Source: Labia minor
Taxonomy: Eukaryota; Arthropoda; Insecta; Dermaptera; Spongiphoridae
Direction of reading: 5' to 3'
Length of the DNA stretch: 64,000 nt
Assembly (NCBI GenBank): GCA_963082975.1
Contig: OY720345.1
Coordinates: forward strand, 18,192,491-18,256,490
Of the stretch, positions 19,781 to 31,900 are shown piece after piece (position 1 is the stretch's first letter; each line of letters starts with the position of its first letter). Below the pieces are notes generated by a model. That model did not search any database and was not told the DNA's origin. It saw only the letters and a program-made list of their open reading frames with translations. The translations under genes were made by a program, and so were the position numbers.

Positions 19781-20800
19781 GTACGCCAACGCAAATTAAA
19801 GATGAGTTGGACTCTGTGTATGGGAACTCTACACCATCATTTACCACAGTTAAATTTTGGGCAGCTGAGTTTAAACGTGGCCGTAAGAGCTTGGGAGACG
19901 ATGATCGTTCGGGACGTCCAAAAACTTCAACTTCTGACGATAACATTGCTAAAGTTCACGAAATGGTGTTAGACGACCGCCGAATCAAAGTGAGAGAGAT
20001 AGCAGTGTCCAAATGTCCAAAGAACGTGTTTGTCACATATTAAAAGAAGAGTTAGGCATGAGAAAGCTGTCTGCGCGTTGGGTGCCGCATTTGCTCACGT
20101 TAGACCAAAAACGTGTTCGAATGAACATTTCCAACGCTCTGTTGGCGCTGTTTAGGCGTAATAAATCCGAGTTTTTGCGCCAATTAATTACTGTAGATGA
20201 AACTTAGATACACTATTATACGCCGAAACAAAACTACAGTCAAAACAGTGGACTGCAAAGGGAGAACCAGCTCCAAAAAAAGCAAAAACTGTTTTTTCGG
20301 CTGGGAAAGTGATGGCGACTGTTTTTTGGGATAGTAATGGAGTTCTTTTAATTGATTATCTTCAAAAAGGAAAAACCATTACAGGAGCATACTACGCATC
20401 ATTACTTGACGAGCTGAAGGCACAAATTGAGGAAAAACGACCCCCAAAAGTGCCATTCGACCATGACAAAACACCAGCTCACTCATCCGCAATCGCCACA
20501 GTAAAACTGGGCGAATTACACTACGAATTGCTGCCTCATCCACCCTATTCTCCAGATTTGGCCCCATACGATTTCTATTTCCAAACATGAAAAATGGCTC
20601 GGCGGAAAGTGATTCACGTCAAATGAGGAAGTCATTGCGGAGTTCGACAAATCATATTTTTTGAATGGCTTGAAAAAGTTAAAATATCGCTGGACAAAAT
20701 GTATCAAGCTGAAAGGAGACTATATTGAGAAATAAATTATAAAGAGTAAAAAAGTGCGTTTCTTGACTTACACAGGTACTTATCATACAGTCCTCGTACT
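19781..20800 (+). pseudogene. Mariner element, 5'-truncated, with 3' terminal repeat
   Basis: The first residues of the transposase are missing. Homology starts at STPTQIKDELDSVYGNSTPS and continues through DRSGRPKTSTSDDNIAKVHE, then (frameshift near 20010) SKERVCHILKEELGMRKLSA and LRQLITVDET with a TAG where the usual Trp codon stands. Next come VMATVFWDSNGVLLIDYLQK, FDHDKTPAHSS and APYDFYF. The three catalytic aspartates of a DD34D mariner can all be seen, but stops and shifts inactivate it. The 3' terminal repeat ends in CATACAGTCCTCGTA near 20796. The segment cuts the BEL gag. Confidence 0.88.
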
Positions 20801-21945
20801 TCATAATGTGTTCCTCCCTTGGCGGAGCATAAATAGGGCATTCTATAAGGAAGTGTTACAAATTCTCCTTTTTAGCTAAATTGTACAGGGTGTAGACTTG
20901 ATTTGGGTCAAATATGTATCCTTTTCTTCCCAGGTAGAATAATAATTGGCAAGTGTCTGTCAAATGCTCTCTTAAAATCTATGAAGACCCAGAATAATTT
21001 ACTTCCTCTCAACCTGAGTTTGATGTTTATCAGGGAGTTAAGGATAAAGTTTATCCGCACAACCGCGACCCCATTTGAAGCCGGACTCACATTCGGGTAT
21101 TTTTCGTTATCTTCGGCCCAACCATATATCCTAGACGCAATAATCTAATAACTTTTCACAATTCCGAGATGCTTGTCGTTGTACTTAAATGTCAGCTCAC
21201 CCAAGACTCTCCTTCCCCATTGGAAGTAAAAAAAAAAGTGTTTATCCTGTAGAACACCACGATCAAAACCAACCTACGGAGATCTTTTGCCATCTATTTT
21301 GATCACAAAGTCGGCGTCCTCTTAAAAAGACCTCAGGAATTTTTCTACTAAGACTAATATGGAGAAGTTTTGCTTATAAGATGTTGTGTTCCACACTATC
21401 AAAAGCTCGTTTAAAATCACAAACGCAACAAACAACCTCCCCTCCCCCACCGAGTCTTAGTTCATTCCTACTAAGGAAGATAAAAGGAATATCCCGACAC
21501 CCTCTACCTTTCCTTTTCTAGTCTGACTTTCCGAGAAAATCCCTCCATCCGAAGCCTATAAATAGTCTCTTTTTTAAGACTTGCGTAAAGATCTTGCTAA
21601 GTGAGTTCTTTCTATAGTTGTCCTCCATAATTTGGTCACCTTTTTTGTGTATCAATTTTAAGATTGATTTCGACTATGAAGAAGGGGCCTCTCTTCTTCC
21701 ATTATTTTGATTAAACAAGGCTCCTCCCTTTCTTGGGCAGCCCCCCCCCCAAATGTTTTCCAACCAATAAAGCAATACACCCACTTGGTCTTCTTCTAGA
21801 CTTAGCCTTAATGACATCAGAATAAAATAGGTCGTAATGTCGATAAATAATATCACCGAACACCGGCGTGACAGCACACTTATATCTCACAATGTCCAAT
21901 GACGTCGCACTTTCTCGACCAGACGAGACTCTCTTGTTAATCATT
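20801..21945 (-). pseudogene. Non-LTR retrotransposon ORF2 (reverse transcriptase) remnants
   Basis: Read on the - strand, different frames show pre-RT and RT landmarks. These include EEDQVGVLLYWLENIWGGGC (about 21830-21760) and VCCVCDFKRAFDSVEHNIL (about 21437-21380), which is the catalytic F-x-D-F-K-x-A-F-D box. A second WVFIDFKRAFDR occurs near 20985-20950, so the same RT motif is present twice. Many frameshifts occur. Either two copies are juxtaposed or part of the RT was duplicated. The endonuclease is not clearly seen. Confidence 0.65.
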
Positions 21946-22490
21946 CTTCAGGAAATTATCCCTGGGAGTTCCAGGTTCAGACTCCGTTAGGCCGAGATCA
22001 TTCAACCCCAAAAACCTACAAGTCTGCCGGGTACCCATAACCAATAGTCAGGACAGGACTCGACCCGTAGCAGGAATAGTGAACAACATCTATCCAAAGC
22101 CTTATGATTCACGGTCCCAAGTTCCGCCCTCGTACAATTCGCATATTTAATCACCAACACCTCCTAGCAGTCCTTGGCCACCCACAGAGCGTGAACACAT
22201 GGGATCTCTCATAACAATTGCTCGGTCTATGACCTAACCCCAAACACCTGAAGCACTGGACATTGTAGATGGTCGCTTATGGGGCAGAGATACCAACCCA
22301 TACACTCTCTCCAGTGACTGTAATTTCCTTCTAATCATTAGATAGCACTCAATCACAGGGAAAGTTACCTCACGATCTCTAGTTGGATAAATTAAAAAAA
22401 TCTTAACTTTCTCTTTGTCGTTTAGATTTTCAGCTAGAGATCTCTTCAACTCCGGCCCCCTCAAATTAGAAGGAAGGTTTCTCACCAATA
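21946..22490 (-). pseudogene. Non-LTR retrotransposon ORF1 C-terminal part with zinc knuckles
   Basis: On the - strand from about 22488 the frame reads MVRNLPSNLRGPELKRSLAE, FPVIECYLMIRRKLQSL and RVYGLVSLPHKRPST. A shifted frame gives the CCHC knuckle CFRCLGLGHRPSNC followed by a partial second knuckle ending CGWPRTARRC. The order (nucleic-acid-binding domain, then knuckles) and its position before the RT remnants make it ORF1 of the same LINE. Confidence 0.6.
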
Positions 22491-22504
22491 ACCTAAAATT
22501 AATA

Positions 22505-23240
22505 AAAGGGAAAATATCATATTAATTCTTTGAATAAAGTTAATAAAACAAAAGTTATCATATTAATACATTGACTAAAGTTAATAAAAATGAAAAATTT
22601 CATATTACTACTTTGAGTTATGATAAAAAAGTAAAAAAAAAAATATTTATACATTGGTTCAAGTTAATAAAACAAAAGAAAACCATATTAATACTATGAC
22701 TAAACATGATAAAATAAAAAAATAACTAAAGTCAATAAAACGAAAAATATCATATTATTCATTTGACTAAAGTCGATATAACGAAAAAAATTGTATTAAT
22801 ACTTTTCTCTAAAGCTAATAAAACAAAAATATCATAAAGTTAATTATAAAAAAAATACATTGTCTAATGAAAATTTAACAAAAATACTCTAATAATTAGT
22901 TTGACTAAATCCAAACAAACGAAAAATATCATACTAATATTTTGTCTAAAGTTAATAAAATGAAAAATATCATAATAATTTTTAGATTTTAGCTTATATA
23001 ACGAAAAAAAATATTGGTAATTTGTAGTTCTATTATAAAACAAAAGAATATTGGGTTTAATTATAGTTACAAGATTATTTTTTTGTAATATTACCTAAAG
23101 TCAAAATATTAATAGGATATTTTTCGTTTTTTTAACTTTGCTCAAAGTATAATCCAAAAAATATCATATTAATACTTTGTCTAAAGTTAATAAAATGAAA
23201 ATTATTATAATATTACTTTGACTAAAGTCAAGAAAACATT
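22505..23240. repeat. Degenerate minisatellite, unit about 43 bp
   Basis: The unit is roughly TATCATATTAATACTTTGAC followed by TAAAGTTAATAAAACGAAAAA. Clear units start near 22513, 22557, 22600, 22745, 22793, 22925, 22965 and 23160, with some drift in length and sequence. It lies directly upstream of ORF1 of the LINE on the - strand. Confidence 0.75.
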
Positions 23241-23249
23241 TTTTAAAAA

Positions 23250-23468
23250 TACATTTAACGTTTATCATCCGAAGAAGCGATTGAGGCCTTCAAAACGCAT
23301 GTTTTAAAACTACCATCTTCTGGACTGGAAAAAATGCTTTGAAGGATGGTTCAATCGTATGAAAAAGTGTATAAAGGCGACTATTTTGAAAAGCAATAAA
23401 AATCTTTTTCATCAAATTCAATTGTTTATTTTTTCATTCTCAATACACAAATAGTAACCCTCGTATAG
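23250..23468 (+). pseudogene. Mariner transposase C-terminal end and 3' terminal repeat
   Basis: SSEEAIEAFKTHVLKLPSSG, then (shifted) KCIKATILKSN or, in the best frame, YEKVYKGDYFEKQ followed by a stop. This matches the conserved C-terminus of mariner transposases. The terminal repeat ends near AACCCTCGTATAG at about 23468. The rest of the element is missing. Confidence 0.65.
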
Positions 23469-23685
23469 GACGCTAATAATAAAACGCTTGAAATTGCATT
23501 TTCCACATTCATTATTTTTGTTATTTGATTTGAAGAAATATGCTGTCTAAGCCCATCAAACACTTTTAAAAACTTATAGTGATGTTGCTCCGTTATATCT
23601 CCATTTTCGATTTTGGTTTCAATGATTTAAAAGGGTAATTTTGATGTCAATGACAAATAACGGCCTGGAGGGCCAAAAAAGTTCG
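23469..23685 (-). other. Short open frame of unknown origin between two mariners
   Basis: The - strand frame from about 23635 to 23430 reads IETKIENGDITEQHHYKFLK, VFDGLRQHISSNQITKIMN and so on for about 65 codons without a stop. It is not recognised. It may be part of a mariner leader or of another transposon. Confidence 0.2.
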
Positions 23686-23689
23686 AATA

Positions 23690-24490
23690 TAATTAATTGC
23701 AAGACTTATTGGGCGTGAACCCAGCTCAAACTCTTAAACAACTTTCAGACGGCTTAACAGTTTATAAATCAACTATTTCGAGACGTTTACATGCAATGGG
23801 AAAGATCCAAAAGGAGGGAATATGGATATTATACGAATTGACTGAAAATAATATTTCTATGCGTTTTAAAATCACGAAAAGAAGTTTTCTGTGGAGTATT
23901 GTGACTGACGATGAAAAGTGGATCTTCTACGACAATCCCAAGCGTAAGAGTAATTGGTTAGTCCAGGAGAGCCATCCACATCGACACCGAAGCGGAATAT
24001 TCATTGACATAAGTCTTGCTGTGCATATGGTGGGATCAGCAAGGTGTAATGTATTACGTGGTGCTAAAACCTAATGAAAATGTAACTGCAGATATCTAGC
24101 AATATCAATGAACAAATTGAATGAAGTATTATTGCAAAAAGATCAGCAATTCCGAGTAACAACAGCGAAGTATTCCTCTTGCATGACAACGCTCGGCCAC
24201 ACTTTGATATAGTTGTAAAGGATACACCGTTGCAGCTCGAATGGGAACTTCTGCCGCACCCAGCGTACTCACCTGACATAGCACCTTCAGATTACCACTC
24301 GATGCAGCATGGCTTGGCTGGCATAGTTTCGAAATGCTGAAGTGCGAAAATGGATCGATGATTGGATCACTGTCAATCCAACATCGTTCTTTCGACACGG
24401 TATCGCTATGTTGCAAGAAAGATGAGTAAAAGTTGTAGAAAATGATGGAAAATATTTTGATTAATATATATTGTTCTGAATAAATGACTT
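23690..24490 (+). pseudogene. Mariner transposase of a third type
   Basis: LLGVNPAQTLKQLSDGLTVY and KSTISRRLHAMGKIQKEG give the second helix-turn-helix. SFLWSIVTDDEKWIFYDNPK has the first catalytic Asp. VTADI, LLHDNARPHF and SPDIAPSDYHS complete the DD34D triad. The tail KWIDDWITVNPTSFFRHGIA and VVENDGKYFD is complete. About four frameshifts disable it. The N-terminal first helix-turn-helix and a clear 5' terminal repeat are not seen. Confidence 0.85.
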
Positions 24491-24689
24491 TTTAAAGTAA
24501 TAAATTGATCAGAATACCTGGAACCATCTAATATATGCTCTACTACGCTTTTACATTTGTAATCAACTATCATGTTGGCATTCTTGGGCCCTTTTAATTA
24601 ACCTCCTGATTTCTCCAGAGATGAAATTGTAGCTTCTTCAGTAAATTGCATAATTTTTCTGAAAAGTATTCTCCCTTAAAAAAACATCA

Positions 24690-24987
24690 CGTATTTGAGT
24701 AGACAATCAATTAATTTTTGTCTTCAGAGAGATATTAGAGTAAGAATATTCAGAATTAAAAATTCGTTTCCTGCAAACTGTCAATCTTCCTTTTACTCTA
24801 ATTTTTTCCTTCATTTCTTTTTTCCTTTGCCTCTCAATAGATTGTTTATTTTCAATCTTTTCTATTTCATTTTTCTGTTTCTTCTTATTTCAAATGTACT
24901 CCTGACAAAGTTTCCTGACACAACTGCTGACATCTTTTCCTTTGTCTTTCTTTTATCTCCGAAGAATTGCTTCATATATGAAAAATA
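24690..24987 (-). other. Lysine-rich coding-like remnant
   Basis: On the - strand two frames show MKQFFGDKRKTKEKMSAV and, after a shift, NEIEKIENKQSIERQRKKE, which could form a coiled coil. It is not recognised. The solo LTR begins right at its 5' side, so the LTR may have interrupted it. The + strand frame here is pyrimidine-rich and hydrophobic only because of this. Confidence 0.2.
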
Positions 24988-25043
24988 AGTTTGTGGCGTC
25001 ACACAAGGCGTCCCTATCAATCATGCTCGAACTCGAACGCTCG

Positions 25044-25056
25044 AGAATATTCTAGA
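25044..25056. promoter_or_regulatory. Heat-shock-element-like palindrome in the solo LTR
   Basis: AGAATATTCTAGA has the alternating GAA-nn-TTC-nn-GA arrangement that heat-shock factor binds (nGAAnnTTCnnGAAn, last base differs). It lies about 70 bp upstream of the TATA box, and further GAA units (CGAACTCGAAC) precede it. Confidence 0.5.
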
Positions 25057-25120
25057 CGCGCGCATATAGCTCCGCCTCCGGGCACGCCCTACAGGGCGGA
25101 CCAGAGGCAAGCGCTGGGGC

Positions 25121-25127
25121 TATATAA
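25121..25127 (+). promoter_or_regulatory. TATA box of the solo LTR
   Basis: TATATAAAGG in a GC-rich context; CAGTCC elements at 25142 and 25154 could be initiator sites about 20-33 bp downstream. Confidence 0.6.
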
Positions 25128-25626
25128 AGGCAGCTCGACACCAGTCCAGCACCCAGTCCCATCCTCACCTTCCCGGCTTGTGGGGAGTAGGCAGATTGAG
25201 ATTCCGCAAGCCACTACTACCCTCCGGTCCATTGGCACCGTACGCTGACCAATTCACCGGTCAACGCACCTCGTCGACTGACCGTCCCCCGGCTCATCGT
25301 CCATGGATCGTCCTCCAGTAAGTCGTCTACGAGTCGCCCTGCGGTCAACCGCTCATCGGCCACGAGTCGCCCTCCGGCCCCCGCACACTGCTCACGGACC
25401 ATCCTCCGACTCGGTCGCATCGCTCACCGACCGCCCAGGGCCAGCACTCCGAGAGGACTTCGTACTCTGGGTCCCACACCGACGATCCGCCTATGGCCGA
25501 CTTCAACTAATGTGTGACCACCAACTTTGTAACCTCTACTCCCGAACACGTCAACAATAAATAAATACTGATTCTATAAACTACTTCAGCCTTTCATTGC
25601 CCCCTTGATCCTGCTGGCCTCAAGTT

Positions 25627-26201
25627 TTTTGAATGAAATGGGGATTTTATCTAATTAGGAACATGTGTTATGTTAATTTAAGATATGAATGCTCGTGGGT
25701 TGGAGGCCATTTACCCGATATGTTATTCTATACATAACTTACTGTAGACTTAATGATCCAATAAAAAAATTTACAATTTTTGATTATAAACCTGCCTTTT
25801 TATCAAATTCACTTATGAAAATTAGGGGATACTTATAAAAAATTTGTTAGATTTATTTAAAATTTAATTTAATTATTAGATGAGAATTAGTTATTTTTAG
25901 ATTTAATTAAAGTTAAATATATATATATATATATATATATAATCGACAATAGCATTAAATATGTTAATTTTAATCGAAAACCATTGGAAAACTATTATCA
26001 ATTAAATAGGGCATTTAGGACAAACAAAATTTGGATGGACAGAGAACGTGAGATTGCTTATCCCAATATTCAATATGACTCAATTTGATTAAATCATCTC
26101 AAAATATATTATTTATATATTCTAAAACAAAAATAATTAATTCTAAATTTAAACAACAAATATAAGATATATTAATAGTTCTTAAATTATTTTATTAAAT
26201 A
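25627..26201. other. AT-rich spacer with an AT microsatellite
   Basis: An AT dinucleotide run lies near 25917-25941. A slightly more complex stretch (25640-25745) is probably the other side of the DNA interrupted by the solo LTR. No gene is seen. Confidence 0.3.
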
Positions 26202-26209
26202 GAATAGAC

Positions 26210-27009
26210 CAGGGATGGCGAACCTTTTTCAATTTCCGGCCTCAAAATTATATAGAATCTTTTTGAAGTAACGTACCACAAAATTGTCATAAATTTTTTC
26301 TCCACCACCTTTACCCATTTTAACGTTAATATATAATCGAATATTTTTGTACAACTTTCTTGTATAAAAGGGTTATAAATTTAAATATTAAATTTTATAC
26401 CGAAAAAATAAAATGATTATTAAAAAATTTGGAATTTATTTGTGGTAAAAATTTATCTATCCTAAAAATTGTTTATTTTTTTCATTTTTATTTTATTCAA
26501 ATTCTTTAATTGATTTTAGATTATAATGGTGTGGACTCACTATATTATTTCCAATATTTAACTGAATTTTAGACAAATGCACATTTAGACATTTTTAAAA
26601 GAAATTTTTATTTGATTATCCTAATAACTTTCTATCTCAGATGATATTCAAAATTTTTAGAAATTAATAAGTTATCATCATAATCAGTGGCGTAGTGTGA
26701 TCTATTATGTTGGAGGGGGGCAGGGGAGGGGGCTCCCACAGAAAATTTTTGACAAAATAAATTATTTATTTATTCATAACGTTTAGACTATAATTACACG
26801 TAATTTAAAGATGTTTTTTTACTTTTGGGTTCTCAGTTACAAAACTAATCACTTTTAAATTTATTTTTTGCATAGTGTTTGGGGGGGGGGGGGGGGGCAG
26901 CCCGACGCCACTGATCACAATGAAAAAAGTTATAATTATCAAAAAAATAATCTTGTCTATTGTGCGTGCCATCAAAATTTTCAAACATGCCATAGGTTCG
27001 CCATCTCTG
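26210..27009. mobile_element. Non-autonomous hAT element, 800 bp
   Basis: The ends CAGGGATGGCGAACC and GGTTCGCCATCTCTG are inverted repeats. The flanks GAATAGAC (26202-26209) and GAATAGAT (27010-27017) are an 8-bp duplication with one change. The inside is AT-rich and non-coding apart from a nested MITE at 26685-26913. Confidence 0.87.
26685..26913. mobile_element. hAT-type MITE nested in the 800-bp hAT element
   Basis: The ends CAGTGGCGTAGTGTG and the inverse GACGCCACTG flank a 229-bp piece. The 8-bp duplicates are ATCATAAT (26677-26684) and ATCACAAT (26914-26921). It contains an unbroken G run of about 18 near 26880-26897. Confidence 0.83.
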
Positions 27010-27017
27010 GAATAGAT

Positions 27018-28883
27018 GACATTTAGTAAAACAATAAAATAAAAATAACTATTTTACTTTACAAACATTTTTTAAACATTTTACTTTTGATTTTATTATT
27101 ATAATTCAATTACTGTAGAAGTAATTTGTAATAAAGCCAAAATTCTAGTGATGCTATCAGGATGATTTAATTGGTCATCAGGGACTTAATAAAAAACAGT
27201 AAATATAATAAAAATATAATGGTATATTTTTTATAGATATTATTTTAAGAAGAATTAAAAATAAAAAAATGTATAAAATAATCAATATTACAATAAATTA
27301 TTTCAAATGGTGAAATTCTTATCAAGTGTAAAAAAAATGGAAAATTACAAGATAAAAATAATCTTTCAATTGAAGTAAACTTGACCATTAAGAGATCTAA
27401 AAGAAATGATCATGTTTTTACATATTTTGATGGTAAAAGTATTATTAATTACATAAATATTATAAATTTTTTAAAAATGTAAATAATAATAGCAAATATG
27501 ATATTACTAACTAATATTATATTTTATGCATTTTAAAATATGAGATTTAATCTTTTGAGAGGCAAGGCCGTGTATTTAGATCCAAGACTCAAATATATGA
27601 TGTGAAAGAATAATAAGATGAAACTATAGTAAATAAGTATCAATCAAACAAAGAAACAAACAATTGTTTATTTAATATTTTTACTCAATAACAATAATCA
27701 ATATTATTAAATAAAGTTTTATACTGATAAATTGTTGATTTTTAGCTTACTAATATAATCCTTTAATAAATTATATTCATTAAATATCATCTTCTGATAT
27801 CAAGTTTTAAATTTAAATTACTTATAAGAACATAATTAATATTGAAAAATATAATAAAAAAAAAAAATTTATATTAATTTGCTGTACAAGACCCGCATTT
27901 TTCCCGACAAAATGAATAATTAATATTATTAATTTTCAATATTACAGCAAAAATTTTAAAAGCTCATTGTTAATTAGTGATTTAATGAATATATATCCTT
28001 GAAATTACATTTTTAATCAAGTTAAATTAATATGTCAAATAAATAAAAATATAAAAATTCAAAATTAAAAATATATTAATTTATTAAATAAAATAATAAA
28101 ATAAAATAATAGAAAAAAAAGATATTTTATTCTTGTAAAACGCTCCATTCCAAGACATATTTTTTTAGTTTTTCCAGTCTAGTTTAAATAAAATTTGAAT
28201 TTGAATCGGAATATATAACGGTGTAGAACGTCCATTCTTTTTCATACACACCCACACAGTTTGTAAGAATGTCAGAAATATTTCATGGAACCTTAAAGCA
28301 AAAAAGTTAATAATAAAAAATGGAAATTTGTTTTAGAATATATGGAATTTATAAAAAAATAAAAAAAGGAGAAATTAGTGAGCTAAAAATAACCTTTTTT
28401 CAAAAAGAAAACTATTAATAGTTAATTTAATTTCAATAAATATTGATCACAAAATGTTATTTAGGTAAATTATATTTTATTTTATGTAACATATTTTGTT
28501 CTTTAATTTTTTTTTTAAATTTAAAATTATTAATTATATATCAAACTTATTTATTTATTTTCACCTAATTTTGATGATAAAATGATGTTATAACAATTAT
28601 ATGCACTTCAGTTTAAAGGTTATGAAAATCACAGATATTATTGGTTTTAAAAAAAAAAAAGAATATAATTATTCTTAAGAAAAAAAAATGTAATAAATCA
28701 AAAATACAGTAATTACAAAATATTGTTTTACAATAATATTAAATAAAACTTAACTTTAAATAATAAAATTGATTTAATAATAATAATAAGAATTATTATT
28801 TTATTCTTTTTTAATCATGTGAGTTACAATGAAATAGGATATTATTTTTTTATTATAAAATGCTTAAAATAATAATCATATTA

Positions 28884-28931
<48 letters not shown>

Positions 28932-31900
28932 TGAATCCATTATCATATAAAAACAATTTAAAAATATTTTTTTATATTGTATTAATGCTATTGAATATTA
29001 GTACTTATTTTCAATTTTAGGTTATTCTAAATAGATTAAAAAGGTTCTCTATTATATATTATTTTAATATTTATATATAGGAATCATGAATACCTAAATA
29101 ACTTAAATTAATAATAATAAAAAAAAGTCCGTATGGTAATATAAAAATTGCATCTAGTTTTAGCTATTTAATAGCAATGATATTAAATAAATACTATCTG
29201 AACAAATATTAAAATTTTTTATATGCCCAATTAAATTATAAATTTATATAAATATTTCGGCGGGTTTGCACTATATTTTCTTTACATAATTAATAGATCT
29301 TTAAAAATCATTATTGTTAAATCTAAAATTCATTTTATCATTTAAAAAAAATCATTGTCTATATTTTATACTTTAAATAATAATAATAAAATATTTTTAA
29401 TAGTTCAAATTACTTCTAGATATTATAAAAATGAATTGCCTAAATAATTAAATAGGAAAATAGCCCTACTGTTGATTAAGCAACCATTTTCTACTTAAAC
29501 AACAGTCGAACTGTTTTCCTTACCGGTAATTTCAACCATTTTACAGTCCGTTTCATTGAAATTTTTGAAATAAGAAGAAGAATAGTTCACAGTCTGTTCA
29601 TTGCTCATTAACAATGGGATTTGCTTTTTTGAGATTTCATTTTTTTTTTTTTTATATAAAGATCGATAATTGATAACAACGGTTTTATTTAATTAAAAAT
29701 AAATAATTTATTTTATGTATTTAATAATTATGATATAAACTAGCAGATATATTGCTGAATTAAAATATTTATTAATTTTTTTTTTGAATTTTCCCAGCCA
29801 AAGTTTATCATACATTTTCCAATTGATACTTAAAAAAATAATAAAATATAAAATAAATATAATTTAATTAATAATAACTAAATTCTCAGTGATTTTACGA
29901 TACCTTAATGGATATAATAAATAACATATATTGCGTTGCCAGTGTTGGTTATTTATTGTATATTATTTCATATAACCCCTTTTATTTGATTCAATAATGA
30001 TAATAACAATAATAAATGTAATTATTTAAAATTGAGTTTCATATTAAATCCAATAAGCAACACTTGACGATTACATTATATTTTTGAGTTTGTTAATGAT
30101 AAACAAACTACACAACCCATTGTTGTCAATGGGAGAAGATAAAATTAAATGCATTTTAGTTACATTGAAATATGGTGTGATTTAAAAAAAAGAATGAATT
30201 ACTTGAAATTGAAATAATAACTTAAATATGTGTTGAGTTGCCAAAATTAATTTAAAAAAATCAAAAATAATTCCATGGATTACATCATTTTTTTAAAATT
30301 AACATTTATTTATTCATTTTTATCAAAAGATTTAAACCTGTTTTAAATAATTACTTTATTTATAATAATCCAAAATCACAATGTCTTTCATATCTTCAGG
30401 GGTTATAATAGTGCCCAGAAATGAAATAAGAAAAATAAAAAATAAAATAAATGAATTCAAACAAAAAAAAAATTAATTTAAAATAAAAGTGGATATATTA
30501 TTTAGTTCTTTTTTTTATATTTTTAATGATGATTTAGATAATGTAATTAATTACTTTCATATATCACATATAAATTTCCTATTTTTTTAAATATTTGCCT
30601 ATGACTTTTTCTAAATATTTTTATCTTTATCGTGTATTAATGGAATTTTTTTTTTCTTTTTTTTATGATAATGTTTATATACAAAAATAACATTAAATTT
30701 AATATTTAATATATTTTATATTGTACAATATTTAATAAAAAAAAAATAACAATATGATTATTTTCATGTGTAGAATATTTTTCAACATTGTTTTATATAT
30801 ATTTTGTTAATCTATAGAACAAATTCTTAAAAAATCTCCAAGAGTTGTAGTTATTTTGTCATTTTTAATTTTTTTTTTTTTAAAATAAATTTATTGTCTA
30901 ATCCAAATTTATATATGAAGGATTTTAGATTTAATATTAACAAAATATTATAAATCAACAAATATCAACAATATATATATATATATATATATAAATATAT
31001 ATATCTATCTGAATTAATTTGATGAATGAAAGGTAACAAATAAAGAAAAAAAAATAAAAAAAAATTTGTTTTTATATTCTGGAATTAAGATGTGATTGTA
31101 AATTCAAACCTTTTGCAATTTATTTATTTATGAAAATATGTAGCAACAATTTCAAAAGATATACTATTCAAAAACCATTGTATCTATAAATATTTTAGTT
31201 TTAACCTAATTAGAGATTAATATTTTTTTTCCAAGTTGATTTAACAGCTACAAAGAGAATTTAAAAATCTACTCTTTGAATGATAATAATAAATAATTTA
31301 ACATGGTGGTAAAAGTTATAATTTTAACTGAATAGAATCATCCTGAAAGCGTTTTTGGACGTTTTTTTAAACTCTAAGTACATTTTGGGTGACAATAGTT
31401 TTAAAATGAATTTCTTTGAATTTCAAAGAAATATTTTTATATAGTAATATTGTAAGAATATAATCAATTAAATCAAAGTACAATATAATTTTCAATTTGT
31501 TTTAGTTTTTTTTTTAGATCACTTTTAATATAAATTCATTGAATAATAATAAATTGACTAGTAGAATTAAATATAGTCGATAACATACGACTGATTAAAT
31601 ATCCATTACTAGTAGTTAATGAAAAAAAAAATTACAAAAAAAAATTATCAAACAAAAATAAAAAAATAATGTCGAATCTAGAGTTTATAAAAACAGACAG
31701 TGAAAATTAAAAAAAGAAAAAAAATAATATAATGGAAAAAAAAATCGTACTCTAGATATTTATTTATAATATATTTTATATATTTAAAATAAATGTTAAT
31801 ATCTATTTGTTAATTATAGTTGATTAAAAAAAAAAAAGTTAAAAAAATTATATTGAATAATTTACTATATCAACATTAACAAAATGTTTTAACTTAGGTC

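Larger units (their letters stand above)
24992..25622 (+). mobile_element. Solo LTR, GC-rich
   Basis: The segment begins TG (TGTGGCGTCACACAAGG) and ends CA (CTGCTGGCCTCA). It is flanked by the 4-bp duplicate AGTT (24988-24991 and 25623-25626), as expected for a solo LTR. Its GC content is far above the surroundings. It has a TATA box and AATAAATAAA near 25557-25566 as poly(A) signal. No internal retrotransposon sequence is attached. Open frames within it (24991-25560) are not genes. Confidence 0.78.

Noticed and set aside
24991-25560. Long open frames in GC-rich DNA as a possible gene
   Set aside because: They lie within a solo LTR with target duplicates, TATA box and poly(A) signal. The open frames come from high GC content.
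26805-26993. A 62-codon - strand frame with a proline run
   Set aside because: The prolines come from the poly-G tract in a MITE; there is no protein-like constraint.
28889-28926. AT microsatellites as possible regulatory arrays
   Set aside because: Similar AT runs occur more than ten times across the window, so they are background.
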